In this document: one piece after another, positions 12,394 to 23,667 of the stretch
Numbering within the stretch: the stretch's first letter is position 1
How the letters are laid out: each line of letters starts with the position of its first letter
Assembly: GCA_037176705.1 (NCBI GenBank)
Contig: CM073887.1
Location: 27,903,501-27,967,500, forward strand
Reading direction: 5' to 3'
Source of the DNA: Molossus alvarezi
Taxonomy: Eukaryota > Chordata > Mammalia > Chiroptera > Molossidae
Length of the DNA: 64,000 nt
The notes under the pieces: generated by a model
Database searches by the model: none
What the model saw: the letters and a program-made list of their open reading frames with translations, nothing else
Told to the model about the DNA's origin: nothing
Translations under genes and position numbers: made by a program

Positions 12394-12794
12394 TGTCTTA
12401 GTCCCTTCAGGCTCCATAGCAAAATACCATAGACTGGGTGGCTTCAGCAGAAATTAGTTTTCTCATACTTTGGGGGGTGATAGTGTGAGGTCAGGGTGCT
12501 GGCATGATAGAGTTCTGGTGAAGGCCTTCTTCTTGGCTTGTAGACTGCTTATTTCTCCCCTGTCTTCACATGGCAGGAAGTAGGGTGTGTGTGGGAGAGA
12601 GAGAAAGAGGACAGACAGCTCTCTCCTGTCTCTTCTTTATAGAAGGACACTAATCCTATCATGTCAGGCTCCACCTTTATGATCGTGTTTGACCTTAATC
12701 ACTTCACAAAGGCCCTGTCTCCAAATATAGTCACATTGGGGGTTGGCACTTAACATTTGAATTTTGGGGGAACACAAACGTTCATTCCATAATG
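12394..12794 (-). repeat. MLT1-type MaLR LTR
   Basis: Matches the MLT1 consensus read backwards: 'tgtcttagtcccttcaggct', 'aataccatagactgggtggctt', 'tcttcacatggcaggaag', 'aaggacactaatcctatc', 'aatttgaattttgggggaacacaaacg'. No internal sequence adjoins it, so it is a solo LTR. Confidence 0.85.
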
Positions 12795-12949
12795 ATAGAT
12801 ATACAGTACTAATTATCTCTGGCTCAAATTTTTACCAGAACCACAGCTGAAAGATTTTGTCTCTCTTATTTACAGAATCCTTGAGTTATCTAACATGGGT
12901 TCTTTGCATTTCCAGGCTTCTGATCCCTTTGTCTTAGTTATTTCCTGAT

Positions 12950-13150
12950 TTTTAAAAAAATCCTCACTAAAGATATGTGTATTGAATCGAGAGAGAGAAA
13001 CATCCATGTGAGAGAGAAACATCAGTCAGTTGCCTCCCTCATGCGTACCTACCAGGGACTGAACCCACAACCTAGGAATGTGCTCTGACCAAGAATTGAA
13101 CCCACAACCTTTTTGGTGTATGGGGCAATCTTCCACCAAGACACCCAATA
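12950..13150 (-). repeat. Ves SINE, diverged
   Basis: Minus-strand Ves remnant: 'aaatcctcactaaag' tail, (GA)n, 'acatccatgtgagagagaaacatc', 'agggactgaacccacaacct', and a degraded head around 13125-13148. Its high divergence suggests one of the older copies. Confidence 0.8.
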
Positions 13151-13369
13151 GAAATGTCTTGTTTTTTTTTTTTACCTTGCACTGACATTTGTGAATCCAA
13201 GTCTGGTCATAGCCCATCTTCTTTCTTGTATATTGATATTATTATGATTCTAGATACTTTTATTTAATGGTTGAGTAGTTCAGGAAGGGAGGCAATCAAG
13301 GAGGATCTTACCCCATTGCTATTTTTGTTTTTATTAAAGAGAAATAATTTTTACTTAAAGAATGATACT
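13151..13369. other. no gene or recognised repeat
   Basis: Short stretch between the Ves and MIR remnants. Nothing identifiable. Confidence 0.5.
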
Positions 13370-13520
13370 ATTCATCATTGCATTTACTATTTCATTTTAT
13401 CTTTGCAAAACACTATATGCTGGAGTTATGTATAAATGAGATAAATGACTTCTTCTAGATCATACGGTTAGAAACTAGTGGATTCATGATTCAAACCCAT
13501 GTCCATGTTCATTCAAAGCC
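13370..13520 (-). repeat. MIR fragment
   Basis: Reverse MIR core: 'cattttatctttgcaaaac', 'ataaatgagataaatgacttcttctagatcatacggtt', 'gattcaaacccatgtc'. Strongly diverged. Confidence 0.5.
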
Positions 13521-13787
13521 TTGTCAACATAAGAATTCCGGGATCTGTAGAAAATTCTTATAAGAATTTATTTGAACCAAATAGGATAATGACCAGGAAG
13601 CAAGATTTCAGATGCTCTAGAGAATAAGAATTTTACAGTTTCTTTTATACATTTAAAATTAAGGAAGGAATATGGGGGAGATTACATGAAGGTGGGACAA
13701 AGCAAGGGGGGATTAGATTATAGGATAGTTTATAAGATTATCTTGAAAATAAGTATAGTTACTCTTATTTAGTGATGTGTCCTATAC

Positions 13788-15553
13788 AGTCGGGCTTCGT
13801 TTATCGTGGTTAATCAGTTCCAGACTCTACTGCAATAAATGAATTTCCATGAAGTAGGATTCTATATTTATAAATTGAATATTTTTGCAGTTAGAGCATA
13901 GAAAACCTATTTATGGCCTTCTAAATACATTTTTAAACATTATTAGAGCCCTTTAGACATGAAATAACACCCTTTAGTCACCATTACACTTGTGTTACCC
14001 AATATATTAGACAAAATAAGAGAAAATAAGACAGATGTTACAAATATCATATTATTATTGTACATTTAATTACACACACACACACAGTTCTTATACACAA
14101 CCACTAACCTATGAAAATAGTGCAACTTGTTCGATGATGAAGCGATGAAGATGGAGAGATGTACTGCACAGCAGAGACGAGCAAGGTTCCTGCTCCTCTG
14201 AAGCCACAACCTCAGTAGGAGAGTCTTCAGGTGGTGCAGTATCTTTCAGCAGGTGCGTCGTCATCTTCTGATGGAGCACTAGGAGTAGGCAGTGGGTGTC
14301 TGGGTGCCGGCTGAAGAACACCGTGATAGGCAGTTGCTGGTGCTGTCTTTTCAAATGTGTAAGGAGGCTTTTGCAGGGTTCTATCACTCCATCAAGTGCA
14401 TTCCGGAACCTCAATGCACGCATCATTTGTGGGTCCCATTCACCAACCACGTCCTGTACTACCTTAATAGTTCTCATGACTTGCAAGAGATGTTCAAATG
14501 TAAGGCCAGCTTCCTCTTCCTGACCCCCAGGAACCTCTGGCTGCTCTTCCTCCTCCTCACTCGCAGGTTGGTCAGCAGAGGCAGCTTCTCCGTGGAGAAT
14601 GACACTCTTCAGATGATACCTCTTTTGAAACTTCTCGAACCAACCCTTGCTCGCCATGAAATCCATGAATGTTGCAGAAGAGGATCCTGGTTGAGGTTCA
14701 TCTGCTTTAAAGCGCTGATAGAGCTGCCTCGCCTTCTCCCGGATGACCAGCGAATTCAACGGAATGTTTTTCTTGTGGCTGTCGCTGATCCAACCGGCTG
14801 GGGCAGGCTCCATTTTCACTATGAACTTATTTCTACTTGTCACGCGCTTTGCTGCCTTGTTGAAAGAGACAGTAGCCATTCCTCGGATGTTCTTTTCATT
14901 TTTATGGATGGAGCGAACGGTAGACTCATTCAAGTCTTAATGACAAGCAACCTCCATGATTTTCTTGCCATCTTTGACCGTGTCCAAGAATTTCACCTTC
15001 TCCTGGATGGTAAGCATCTTTCTCCGGCACTCAGTCTCATCATCAGAAGGCTTAGAAGAGCAGCACATTTAGGAGCCATCGTGGGGCTTAGATAAAAGTT
15101 CTCAGAAATTGCAAACACAAGAGCTAAGATGCTTCCGACACGTAGCAATGTAGAAGCGTGTATGAGAGAAATGAGTTTGCATGAGGCTGAGCCAATCAGT
15201 GCCAGGCTGGGAAGAGGATAGGATAGCCAATCAGTGAACAGCATGCTCTGGTTGGCTTGGTTTCACCACACCCAATTTTTTGGAAAGAAGTTATTGCCCA
15301 CCACAAGGAGTGGTCAAACGGTTGCACCTGGTGTTGAAGGATTCCTGGGGTGTTCGAATACATAGGTCTACAGTCCACGCATACAGTAATTGCAATTTTA
15401 ATTGTAATACAGGGGTGTATAATTGGCTCAGACAACTGAGCGTGTGCTGTATCATTTTCACTGTCTCAATCAACTTTTTAATGAATATATTTGATAAAAC
15501 TGCGATAGAGTGAAGCCACAAAAGTCGAAGCATGAAGTGGCGAGGGAGGACTA
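13788..15553 (-). mobile_element. Tigger/pogo-type DNA transposon, internally deleted
   Basis: The left end 'cagtcgggcttcgtttatcgtgg', preceded by TA, pairs loosely with the reverse complement of the right end near 15525-15553 (ctagtcctccctcgcc...). This fits degenerate terminal inverted repeats of a Tc1/mariner-pogo (Tigger) element. The interior carries a minus-strand transposase-derived ORF and a (CA) tract at about 14070-14085. At about 1.77 kb it is shorter than an autonomous Tigger of roughly 2.4-2.7 kb, and the catalytic core is absent. Inserted upstream of the L1 block at 15.6 kb. The subfamily is not assigned. Confidence 0.8.
14109..15079 (-). pseudogene. Tigger/pogo transposase remnant, DNA-binding plus C-terminal parts only
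   Basis: Seen: a start region MAPKCAA at 15079, at least one frameshift, then 274 open codons from 14933 to 14109. The open part holds the end of the N-terminal psq-like helix-turn-helix (first ~35 residues) and a CENP-B-type DNA-binding domain (about residues 40-115, with IREKARQLYQRFK and ASKGWFEKFQKRY). An acidic linker rich in Glu (about 124-142) and a C-terminal segment with EPCKSLLTHLKR follow. The DDE catalytic domain, normally about 200 residues between HGEAASAD and the acidic linker, is missing without loss of frame. Family knowledge: CENP-B, JRK and TIGD proteins derive from such transposases. Inference: cannot transpose by itself. Confidence 0.75.
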
Positions 15554-15660
15554 GGTCAAGTTGGTTGATAGTGTTGTTTAAATGTTCCATGTGCTCACTA
15601 ATTTTCTCATTACTTGTTCTGTTATTTAGTCAAAGCAGGTATTGAAATCTTCATCTGTAA

Positions 15661-16123
15661 TTTTTTTTTAATTATTAAATTTATTGGGGTGACATTGGTT
15701 CATAAAATTATATAGTTATCAAATATACAGTTCTATAATACATCATCTGTGTATTGTATTGTGTTCACACAATGCAAAGTCAGGTCTCCTTCTGTCACCA
15801 TTTATCCCCCATTTACCCTTTTCTACTTATTTCCAACCTCCTTTTTCTCTGGTAATCACCATGCTGTTGTCTGTATCTGAGTTGTTTGTTTGTTTTATTT
15901 CATCTCTTCACCTTTTTCACCCAGCCTCCCAAACTCCCTCTGCTCTGACAGTTGTCAGTCTGCTCTCTGTATCTATGAGTCTGTTTCTATTTTGTTTGTT
16001 AGTTTACTTTGTTGATTACATTCCACATGTAAGTGAAATCATATGGTATTCATCTTTCTCTGACTGGCTTATTACCCTTAGCATAACACTTTCTAGGTTC
16101 ATCCATGCTGTCACAAAAGGTAA
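15661..16123 (-). repeat. L1 3' UTR insertion nested in older L1, with TSD
   Basis: Poly-T, then 'attggggtgacattggttcataaa', 'ttctataatacatcatctg', 'tccttctgtcaccatttatcc', 'cctccctctgctctgac'-type text and 'ttgattacattccacatgtaagtgaaatcatatgg' mark an L1 3' region in minus orientation. The flanks read AATCTTCATCTGTAA (left) and GATCTTCATATGTAA (right), a near-perfect target-site duplication. The surrounding sequence is an older L1-like element. Confidence 0.82.
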
Positions 16124-17228
16124 GATCTTCATATGTAACTCTTGATTTTTCTGTTTCCACTTTCAGTTATATGTTTTGTTTTGTTTTGTTTTAATGTATT
16201 TTTAAGCTTCACTCTGTCCTGTCTTTCATATTTTTATTTCTCTCCTTTCTTGACTTCTCTTGGATTGCTTGAATATGTTTTTCTATTCCAATGTTCTTCT
16301 CTACTAGTTTGAAAGTTATACATACTAGTACCATGTTTTAGCATTTACTGTAAACTTTTAGTAAGCAAACTTTAAAGTCAAATATCAGTCAGGAGCTCAC
16401 CTTCCTTCCAAACACTGCAGGGATATTTCGGTCACTTTATCTGTAATTACCTTGTGCCTCACTTGTATGATCTTTTGGTTTTGTATTTCCATTTTATCTT
16501 GGTTTTTAATTCCATGAATACTATTATAATAATTTTTAAAAGTCTTTTTTCTTTTCTTATATTACTACACATTTATCAGTTTGCTTGTTTTTGTTTCTTC
16601 CTGCATCCATGACGTTCTGTGTGGGATAAATTTGTTTTTTCTTGAAGAATACTCTTTACAATTTTTATGTAGCAATTTTATTGATGGCAAAATCTCTTGG
16701 TATTTTTCTAAAATTTTCCATATTCATTCTTACTGAGGAGTACTTTCATTGAGTATAAAATTCTAGGTTTACATTTATTTCATTGCAGCAAATAGAAGTG
16801 GTATTACACTGTTTTCTCCTTACCATTGTTACTCTTCAGAAGTTAGCTGTCAGTAAACTTGTTGCTCCTTTAAAGGTGATATGTTTTCTTTGGTCTGTAC
16901 TCATCTCTTAAAACACTGACTTGTATGGACTACATTATGGACATCCCTTGCCTTCTGGTTTCTAGATATATTCAAATCATGTGAAGCACAGGCAGCAATC
17001 CGAGGAAGGGAGGAAGGTGAATTGGGACGCTCATTGCCCTTGCTCCCTTATCACCAGGTTGATTGACCATTTACGAATACTAAAGGCCATAGTTCCTGTC
17101 AGGCAGCCCTCTACCTAGAGCTGAACTCTCCGGTTTCATTACTACTCCCTTCCCTTTCCTCCCCAGGCCTAGGGTGGTAGTGCTCCCCAGGTACGAACCC
17201 TGGGATATTAAAATAGATAGTTTTGTTT

Positions 17229-17465
17229 ATTTTTTTTATCCTCACCCGAGGACATTTTTCCACTTTTCGTTCAGGTAGAGTGGGAGGGAGAGAGAGAGAG
17301 AGAAACATCGACATGAAAGGGACACATCGAGTGGCTGCCACCCGCACAACCGACCAGGGCCGGGGACAAACTGCAACCGAGGTACATGCCCTTAGCGGGA
17401 ACCGAACCCGGGTCTCTCAGGACCACAGGTTGACGCTCTAACTGCTGAGCCAAACCGGCCAGGGC
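17229..17465 (-). repeat. Ves SINE with 18-bp TSD
   Basis: Young-looking full-length minus Ves: 'atcctcacccgaggacattttt', (GA)n, 'acatcgacatgaaagggacacatcgagtgg', 'gccggggacaaactgcaacc', 'ggtctctcaggaccacaggttgacgctctaac', ending 'ccggccagggc'. The perfect duplication AAAATAGATAGTTTTGTT flanks it at 17210-17227 and 17467-17484. Confidence 0.96.
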
Positions 17466-18369
17466 GAAAATAGATAGTTTTGTTAAACTGTGAACAAACA
17501 TTTATAGCCACTCTCAGCCTCTCCTCAGAATTCCCAGTTTGGTTCGAGTGTTTCCTGACCAGACTCTGACGCGTAGGGGACCTCTACGAAACCTTCCCAT
17601 GCCCTCCCCCATGGCACTTACCTTGCCTTTCATAATTGATATGCCTGTGCCTGTCCGGGTTACATTCTAGGTCATTTCTTCCAGTTCAAACCTTATTCCT
17701 TTAGTTCTAATGATGGTTTTGAGGTTAAATTATTATGCTTTTAACTCCTAAACATTTTATTTGTTTCTTTTAAAAATCTGGTCATTTATGATAGTCTGAT
17801 ATTTTTTTTTAACCTTCTTGTTTGATGTTTTTAAACACACAAAATATGTTTCTTTTATATGCTGTCTGACGGTTCCTGTAGCTGATGTGTTCATAAGTCT
17901 GGTTCTGCTGACACCTGTTTTCATTGCCTCTTGCTCACGCTTTGTTTCTTTTAGTGTGTTGTGTTTTTTTGACTGTGAGTTCATATGTCCTGGAATTGAA
18001 TTTATGGAACTTTTCTGAATCCTAGGATAAATATGGGTTTGTCTAAAGAATTATTATTTTTTCTATCATGATGTATGCCTTAAACATATATAGCGATGCA
18101 TTTATTTCTCAATACATCTGGGTGAAAAAAGGACAGGGTTTTCTTCTGCCAGGTCCCACAGTGAACAGTGTATCAAGGATCGTTATAAAAACTTATTGTT
18201 GGAATTTGGGCCATATGAGGATGGTTCATGATTTATACTAATTATTAGCAGCAAGGTAGGTGTTTCTAAAATTCATTTCTACACTATATTTTAGCCACTT
18301 TGTGTCCTAGATCTGTAGACTGGATTTCTTCTTTTAGATTCTCTATCTGAGAGGCTTCAGGTCTGTCTC

Positions 18370-18660
18370 TTTTTTAATTACTTAATTAATTTATGTTACA
18401 GATGTTTCTCCTTTTTCCCCCATTGACGCCCTCCTTCCCCTCCCTCCCGGCCCTGTCCCCAGCTTTGTTGTCCATGTCCATTGGTTATGCATACAGGCAT
18501 ATAAGTTCTGTGGTTTATCTCTCCTCCCCACCCCCTCTTCTGGGGATTGTCAGACTGTACCCTACTTTCACATCTCTGGGACTACCCTGTTCCTCAGACT
18601 GTTGTGTTGATTGTATTCCACAAATAAGTGAGATCATATGATTCTTTCTCTGCTTGGCTT
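18370..18660 (-). repeat. L1 3' UTR insertion with TSD
   Basis: Bat L1 3' end in minus orientation: 'tgttacagatgtttctcc', 'cccattgacgccctcc', 'ttgtccatgtccattggttatgcatacaggc', 'gactgttgtgttgattgtattccac'. Flanked by CAGGTCTGTCTCTT and CAGGTTTGTCTCTT, a 14-bp duplication with one mismatch. 5'-truncated, and inserted in the older L1 block. Confidence 0.88.
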
Positions 18661-18900
18661 GTTTCCAGGTTTGTCTCTTAACTTTTAAGTTACGTGAAGC
18701 TGTGAAGACATCAGTTCAATTATATGAGGTCTGACAGTTTACCCTCAAGATGAAAGCTATCATCAGTGTTTTACTTCTAGTTGCTACCTTCACTTAGGGT
18801 TTGGCCTGAATGTTATTATTTTTATTAGTAATTATAATTTTAACATCTCATGGAGAGATTTAAGAATATGCTTCCCTAAATATTATGCAACTTAATTGTT

Positions 18901-19475
18901 TTCTCTTAGCCAAGATGTTGGAAACAGAAGCCGTTATTTTATTCTTACCTTTTTGTCACTTTTTATCAGGTATGTCTTCTATAAAAAGCAGTATCAAATT
19001 TACTTGTATTGACTCTGAGATTTCATGTGTTTTAATTGTGTGATTTGTCTTCTGTTATCTTGTTACATGCTCTCTGATCTTTAAAATACTTTACTTGAGT
19101 TATTCTTTCAAAGATTTATGGAGAAGGTAAGCCTTAAGCTGAATTGGGATGAAAGTGTACCTGTCAGTTGGGATTTTGTAATGAGAGAAGGAAAGAGCAC
19201 TAGCTGTTGGTGGTTGAATTCACATACTCATTTTGAATCATGCTGTTTCCCTCATTTTAAAAGTAACATTTAAAAAGTTATATCCAAAGTTATATTTTCA
19301 TGTTGGTTACATTCCTAAGCAATGTATTTTTCTAATAATGTCTATTTTTTCGTTCTTTAAGTTATACATTTTCTAATATCAATATTCACATCAGAAATCT
19401 AAAGTCAGGTTATAATAGTGAAACTTTAATATATATTTCTAAGGACATATGGGATTTTAAAAATAAGAAACACTT
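18901..19475. other. no gene or recognised repeat
   Basis: AT-rich sequence, possibly the decayed end of the L1-like block. No coding signal. Confidence 0.45.
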
Positions 19476-19695
19476 GCCTGGCCGGTGTGGCTCAGTGGTT
19501 GAGCATTTACCCATGCACCAAGAGGTTACAGGTTTGATTCCCGGTCAGGGCACATGCCCAGGTTGTGGGCCAAATACCCAGTGTGGAGCATGCAGAAGGC
19601 AGCCAGTCCATGTTCTCTCTCATCAATGTTTCTATCTCTCTCTCCTTCTTCATTCCTCTCTGAAAGCAGAAAAAGAAAACATTTTTTTTTTTTTA
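19476..19695 (+). repeat. Ves SINE, long-middle subfamily
   Basis: Plus-strand Ves with 'gcctggccggtgtggctcagtgg', 'caccaagaggttacaggtttgattcccggtcagggcacatgcccaggttgtgggcc', 'atgcagaaggcagcc', 'ttctctctcatcaatgtttctatctctctctcc' and an A-rich tail with poly-T interruption. It lacks the 'cctcgggtgagg' tail. Confidence 0.92.
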
Positions 19696-19756
19696 GTAAG
19701 AAAGCCTTTATAATTAATCTGTAACTCAAATGGCTGATAAAATTTGTATTTTATAA

Positions 19757-19782
19757 CATAATAATAATAGTAGTAGTAGTGG
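19757..19782 (+). repeat. (AAT)n/(AGT)n trinucleotide tract
   Basis: Short run of AAT units passing into AGT units. A minor microsatellite. Confidence 0.85.
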
Positions 19783-19924
19783 CTGTCTTAAGTGATATTA
19801 AGAAGGATGCTAGGATTAGGTCCTGACTCAGTAGGAAGGGCTTCTTGAAAGATAAATAGTATTTTGCAAAGGCATTTACAGGCCAGAGAAAGGAATATCA
19901 CCTATTTACTCAGAATGACTGAGT

Positions 19925-20070
19925 CCAGTGTACTCATATTGTAGATGAAGAAGAAGGTTCAGAGAAGAGACACAATTCACTGGAGTCAGGCAGCTCTTAA
20001 GTAGCAGAGGTAGGATTTAGATCCAATTCTGACTCTAAGTTCAATTCTCTTTCTGTATACTGTATTTTCT
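19925..20070 (-). repeat. MIR fragment
   Basis: Reverse MIR core: 'attgtagatgaagaagaaggttcagagaagagacacaattcac', 'aagtagcagaggtaggatttagatccaattctgactc'. Confidence 0.6.
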
Positions 20071-20619
20071 GTTAGCTTACGTTTTTTCATCTTTACTAAT
20101 TCTCCTAGAATTGTTTCAGAAATATTTCATTTATACCTGCTCTTCACCAATTTAAAAGCTTTTTTCGGCATACCTTTACAAGTATCATCTGGGCTAATGC
20201 ACAAATAATATTGAAAACATTCTATAGTGATTTGCAACATAAGAAAGCCCTTTCAAATGCCTGATGTGAGGAAAGTCTGTATTGACTCCTTTCCTCATTT
20301 CCAACACATTTTTAAAAGTCATCATTTAGAGTAAAGTACAGTGACAGAGTTCTAATGACTTGATTCATTTTTTAATTTTTTCTTGTGTCTTTCATCTATA
20401 TCATCTAGTAAGAAAGCTAGAAACATTTCTTCTATTCAAATAAAAATTTAAAAAATAGATTTATATATATTTTTTCTTAAATGGGACTTTTAAGGTAGGG
20501 AAAACATTTGTGAGTACTTATGCAATTTATTTAACAGAGATACATAAATATCTGCACTATTGCACATAATGCCAAATTCCCAACAGTTTTAACTTGACAT
20601 TTCTTTTTTTAGTGTCGAC

Positions 20620-20805
20620 TATATGTGCAGTATTTCATTTTCACTTTAGCCCTGTGACTTTATATTCTTTATTTTGTATAAGAGCAAACTGAGACTTGGA
20701 GAGACTAAGTAATTGGGCCATAGTCAGACCAATCAGTAGTGAAGAGAATTTTAAGTCAACCTGGTTGCAGAGCCAGAGTTTTTAACCACATGCTGTATTA
20801 TAATT
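20620..20805 (-). repeat. MIR fragment
   Basis: Reverse MIR: 'tataagagcaaactgagacttggagagactaagtaattgggccatagtc', 'cagagccagagtttttaaccacatgctgtatta'. The match to the MIR core and tRNA-related part is clear. Confidence 0.7.
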
Positions 20806-21200
20806 TCTAATATAGTAAAGCTTGTCATGAAGAAGCATAAATATTTTTAGAAATCTACATGTGGCATTTTTGAGTACTATGATTATTGAGACTCGGGTGT
20901 ATGAGGGGTATCTATAATCGTTACAAAAGTTGGCTGCTTAAATGATAAATCTTTTCAGACCCAAACCTCATAAACATATGTGAACCAATAAATTAGGTGG
21001 CATCAAAACAATTATCTTTAAAAATAAGAGCCCCAATGAAAAGGAAATATTACTGGGATAGTATCTGATGAAGAGTTGAAGCAAATAAAGAAAAAACATA
21101 TTGGTCAAACTGAGAAAAGAAACAAAATAACTTATTAGAGTTTGAGTAAAAATAGTAAAAATGTTAGAAAAATCTAGAAGACTCAAAAGACAAATATTTG
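20806..21200. other. no gene or recognised repeat
   Basis: AT-rich. The A-rich stretch at 21060-21190 has no identifiable L1 ORF match. Confidence 0.45.
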
Positions 21201-21641
21201 TTTAAAACTTTTTATGTGGCAGGCCCTACATTAGGTAGTGAGAATATGCAGATCAATAGGATATAATCAAAAGGATGTATTTCTTTATCTAAAGAAACTC
21301 ACAAATTCATGCCGAAACTCATAAACACCTGATAATACTAGAGTGCAAAGTACTAAAACAATTTCAGGGTCATGGAGAAGAAGTAGTTAATTCTATGTCT
21401 GGCAGACAAGAGAGAGAGTTGTGGGGCAGGGCAGATGCTGGGCAGGGCAGGAGGAAGTGTCTGGGCAGGCTTGAGGGAAGAGTTGGGATCTAAGCTGATC
21501 CTTTGGGATGACATGATTTCACTGGGCAGGGATGGGAAAGGGCATTTGAAGTTGACTGTAAGCAAAACCCACAACCTTAATATTTCATATTTCAGGGAAC
21601 AGTGGGACAGGAACAAGGAATGTTTATTGTTGGAAGAAGTG
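21201..21641. repeat. ancient interspersed repeat, family unresolved
   Basis: Starts 'tttatgtggcaggccctacattaggtagtgagaatatgc' and runs on through a G-rich 'gggcagggcaggagg' patch. It looks like a common old mammalian repeat with a 'tgccaggcactgttctagg' start. An 85-codon ORF inside it has no support as a gene. Confidence 0.4.
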
Positions 21642-22160
21642 TGTATTAGTTTTCTATTGCTGTGTAACAAATTACCAAAACTTGGCGGTTGAATACAGTG
21701 TTTCTGTTTGCTTGTTTTTTGTTTGTTTTTTGTCTCAGTTTCTGTAGGATATACATCTATCTTCCCTTAGTTAGGTTTTCTCCTAAGGGTCTCACAAGGC
21801 TAAAATCAAGGTATCGGCCAGACTACTTTGTTATCTGGAGGCTCTACTGAAGAAAGATCTGCTTTGAAGCTTCTTCAGGTTAGGGGTAAAATGTATTTCC
21901 TTGAGGGTTTAGTATTCATGGCAGCTTGATCCTTCAAAGCCAGAAACAGAGGTAGAGTCCTTTCTACTTCTAGTCTACGACTTCTAGAGCATCTTTGAAT
22001 GAGTCACCTGATTAGGTCAGCCTCAGCCAGAATAATCTCTCTTTGGATTAATTGATTCGGGACTTTAATTATCTGCAATATTCCTGCACCTTTGCTATAT
22101 AATGTGATCTGATGAAGGCAGTGAGTGGAATTCTATCACTTTTGCCATATTCTGTTGGTT
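21642..22160 (-). repeat. MLT1-type MaLR LTR
   Basis: Reverse MLT1: 'tgtattagttttctattgctgtgtaacaaattaccaaaacttggcgg', 'aaggctaaaatcaaggtatcggcc', 'ctggaggctctactgaagaaagatctgctt', 'gagtcacctgattaggtcagcctcagccagaataatctc'. A (GTTT)n expansion sits at 21711-21740. No internal region adjoins it. Confidence 0.8.
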
Positions 22161-22699
22161 AGAAGCAAGTCGAGATTCTGCTCTTATGTAAGGCAAGGGG
22201 ATTGTAAAAGGGGTGACTCATTGGGAGTCACCTTAGGATACCTGCGCCAGAGTGAAGGATGAGAAGAAGTAAAATGAGAAAACCTCAGATAGGAAGTTGC
22301 AACCTTACAAGTTGTAATCATTCATACTAAGTCTAAAATCTTTCCATAGAAGTATGATTATACATGCATAACTACATGCTGATATAATAATGCTATGAAG
22401 GAAAGGTAGTGCAGATGCTACGTGAAAATAGCATGTATTCAAATATTTGTATTATAGTGTAACTACTGCGTTGGTAGTTTAGGGTCAGTGCATATGTGTG
22501 TGTTTCTGTGAATGTGTGTGCACGTATATGGGTGCTCATGTGCACAGGCTGGTATGTTTAATCTAATTATCTTTATTTTTTGCCTAAAATTCTCTGGAAA
22601 GATGGGGGAGAAAAAAATTTAAACATAAATGACAAAATATTTTTTTAAAAATTCTGAGATAACTTTGATACCATCTTGGCTGAAGTAATTTCCCCTAAG
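22161..22699. other. no gene or recognised repeat
   Basis: Mixed sequence with a short TG-rich patch at about 22493-22530. Nothing coding. Confidence 0.45.
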
Positions 22700-22920
22700 T
22701 CACTCTGGTTTTCATTGTTTTATTTTATACATATAACTTATTACCACCTGAAATCACAATTCAGTAGGCATGATGATATGAAAGTATGTGTTTATTTTTT
22801 AGTTTCTATCTTCCCCACATGCCCACTGGGATATAAGAGGCAAGATTTTATCATTCTCATTCATCCATGATTGCCACTGCAGGACCCAGAACAGTGCTCG
22901 ACAAACAAGTGGCTAGAATT
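22700..22920 (+). repeat. L2 3'-end fragment
   Basis: Pattern 'ataagaggcaagattttatcattctcattcatccatgattgccactgcaggacccagaacagtgctcgacaaacaagtggc' is a decayed L2 3' end. A 64-codon ORF over it is incidental. Confidence 0.55.
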
Positions 22921-23277
22921 ATACACGCTAACTTCCACCCAACCAGAGCCTTTTCTGTATGGCTATGAGGGCAAGAGCCAATGCACCTGATGATTTGGGA
23001 AGGTCAGCAAAGGTGCAAGTTTATAAAAAAGTGAAGTAAAAATTTAAGGTGGTTAGTGGTTGGGAAATTAAGGATGTTGGCACATAAAATGTGGGATGCA
23101 TTAAAAAGAAATAATTTTGGTCTTATTTTCCTATTTTAGATAAAAGCACAGAATGAAATAATGTGAGAAAAAACATTAGGCCAGTTCTTAGTGCCTCCTT
23201 TGCTGGGAGCAACTTCCAGTGAAAGAGGGGAGGCCTGGTTTTGCTACTTGGATGAACCCTTTAAAGAAGACGATAAA

Positions 23278-23525
23278 GCCCTGGCCGGTTTGGCTCAGCG
23301 GTTAGAGCGTCGGCCTGCGGTCCTGAGAGACCCGGGTTCGGTTCCCACTAAGGGCGCGTACTTCGGTTGCAGTTTGTCCCCGGCCCTGGTCGGTTGTGCG
23401 GGTGGCAGCCACTCGATGTGTTCCTTTCACATCGATGTTTCTCTCTCTCTCTGTTCTTCTCTCTCCCTCCCACTCTACCTGAACAAAAAATGGAAAAATG
23501 TCCTCGGGTGAGGATAAAAAAAAAA
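23278..23525 (+). repeat. Ves SINE with 12-bp TSD
   Basis: Very well preserved full-length Ves: 'gccctggccggtttggctcagcgg', 'gtcctgagagacccgggttcggttcccactaagggcg', 'ggtcggttgtgcgggtggcagccactcgatgtg', CT block, 'cctcgggtgaggat', poly-A. Flanked by GAAGACGATAAA on both sides (23266-23277 and 23526-23537). The low divergence suggests one of the youngest copies. Confidence 0.97.
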
Positions 23526-23576
23526 GAAGACGATAAAAGCTGTTTTTAGGGTCAAGTACCATGAACATAGCAAAGT

Positions 23577-23667
23577 TGAGATGAGGAACCTCTGACTCAC
23601 AGTTGCACTCAGTTCAAAGTAGAGAATCTGAGATGAGGAACCTCTGACTCACAGTTGCACTCAGTTC
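23577..23667 (+). repeat. 39-bp direct repeat, period 52
   Basis: TGAGATGAGGAACCTCTGAC... occurs at 23577-23615 and again at 23629-23667 with no visible mismatch over 39 bp, separated by 13 bp. A recent local duplication just downstream of a Ves. Confidence 0.9.

Larger units (their letters stand above)
16124..18900 (-). repeat. old L1/HAL1-like composite block
   Basis: Decayed L1-type sequence in minus orientation. It includes the antisense of the ORF1-like region ('gagtataaaattctaggttt', 'cagaagttagctgtcag') and an L1M-like 5' section ('gatgtgttcataagtctggttctgc', 'ctgggtgaaaaaaggacagggttttcttctgcc', 'gcagcaaggtaggtg'). The stretch 16960-17600 may include old LTR-like material ('caggcctagggtgg'). 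It is split by a Ves at 17229-17465 and an L1 3' end at 18370-18660. The family split between L1M and HAL1 is uncertain. Confidence 0.55.

Noticed and set aside
14292..15095. 267-codon plus-strand ORF
   Set aside because: It is the antisense shadow of the Tigger transposase remnant. The minus strand shows the CENP-B-type domain.
23278..23360. tRNA-gene-like heads with A- and B-box sequences
   Set aside because: These are the tRNA-derived 5' parts of Ves SINEs, followed by SINE bodies and poly-A. They lack a convincing complete cloverleaf as a functional tRNA gene.
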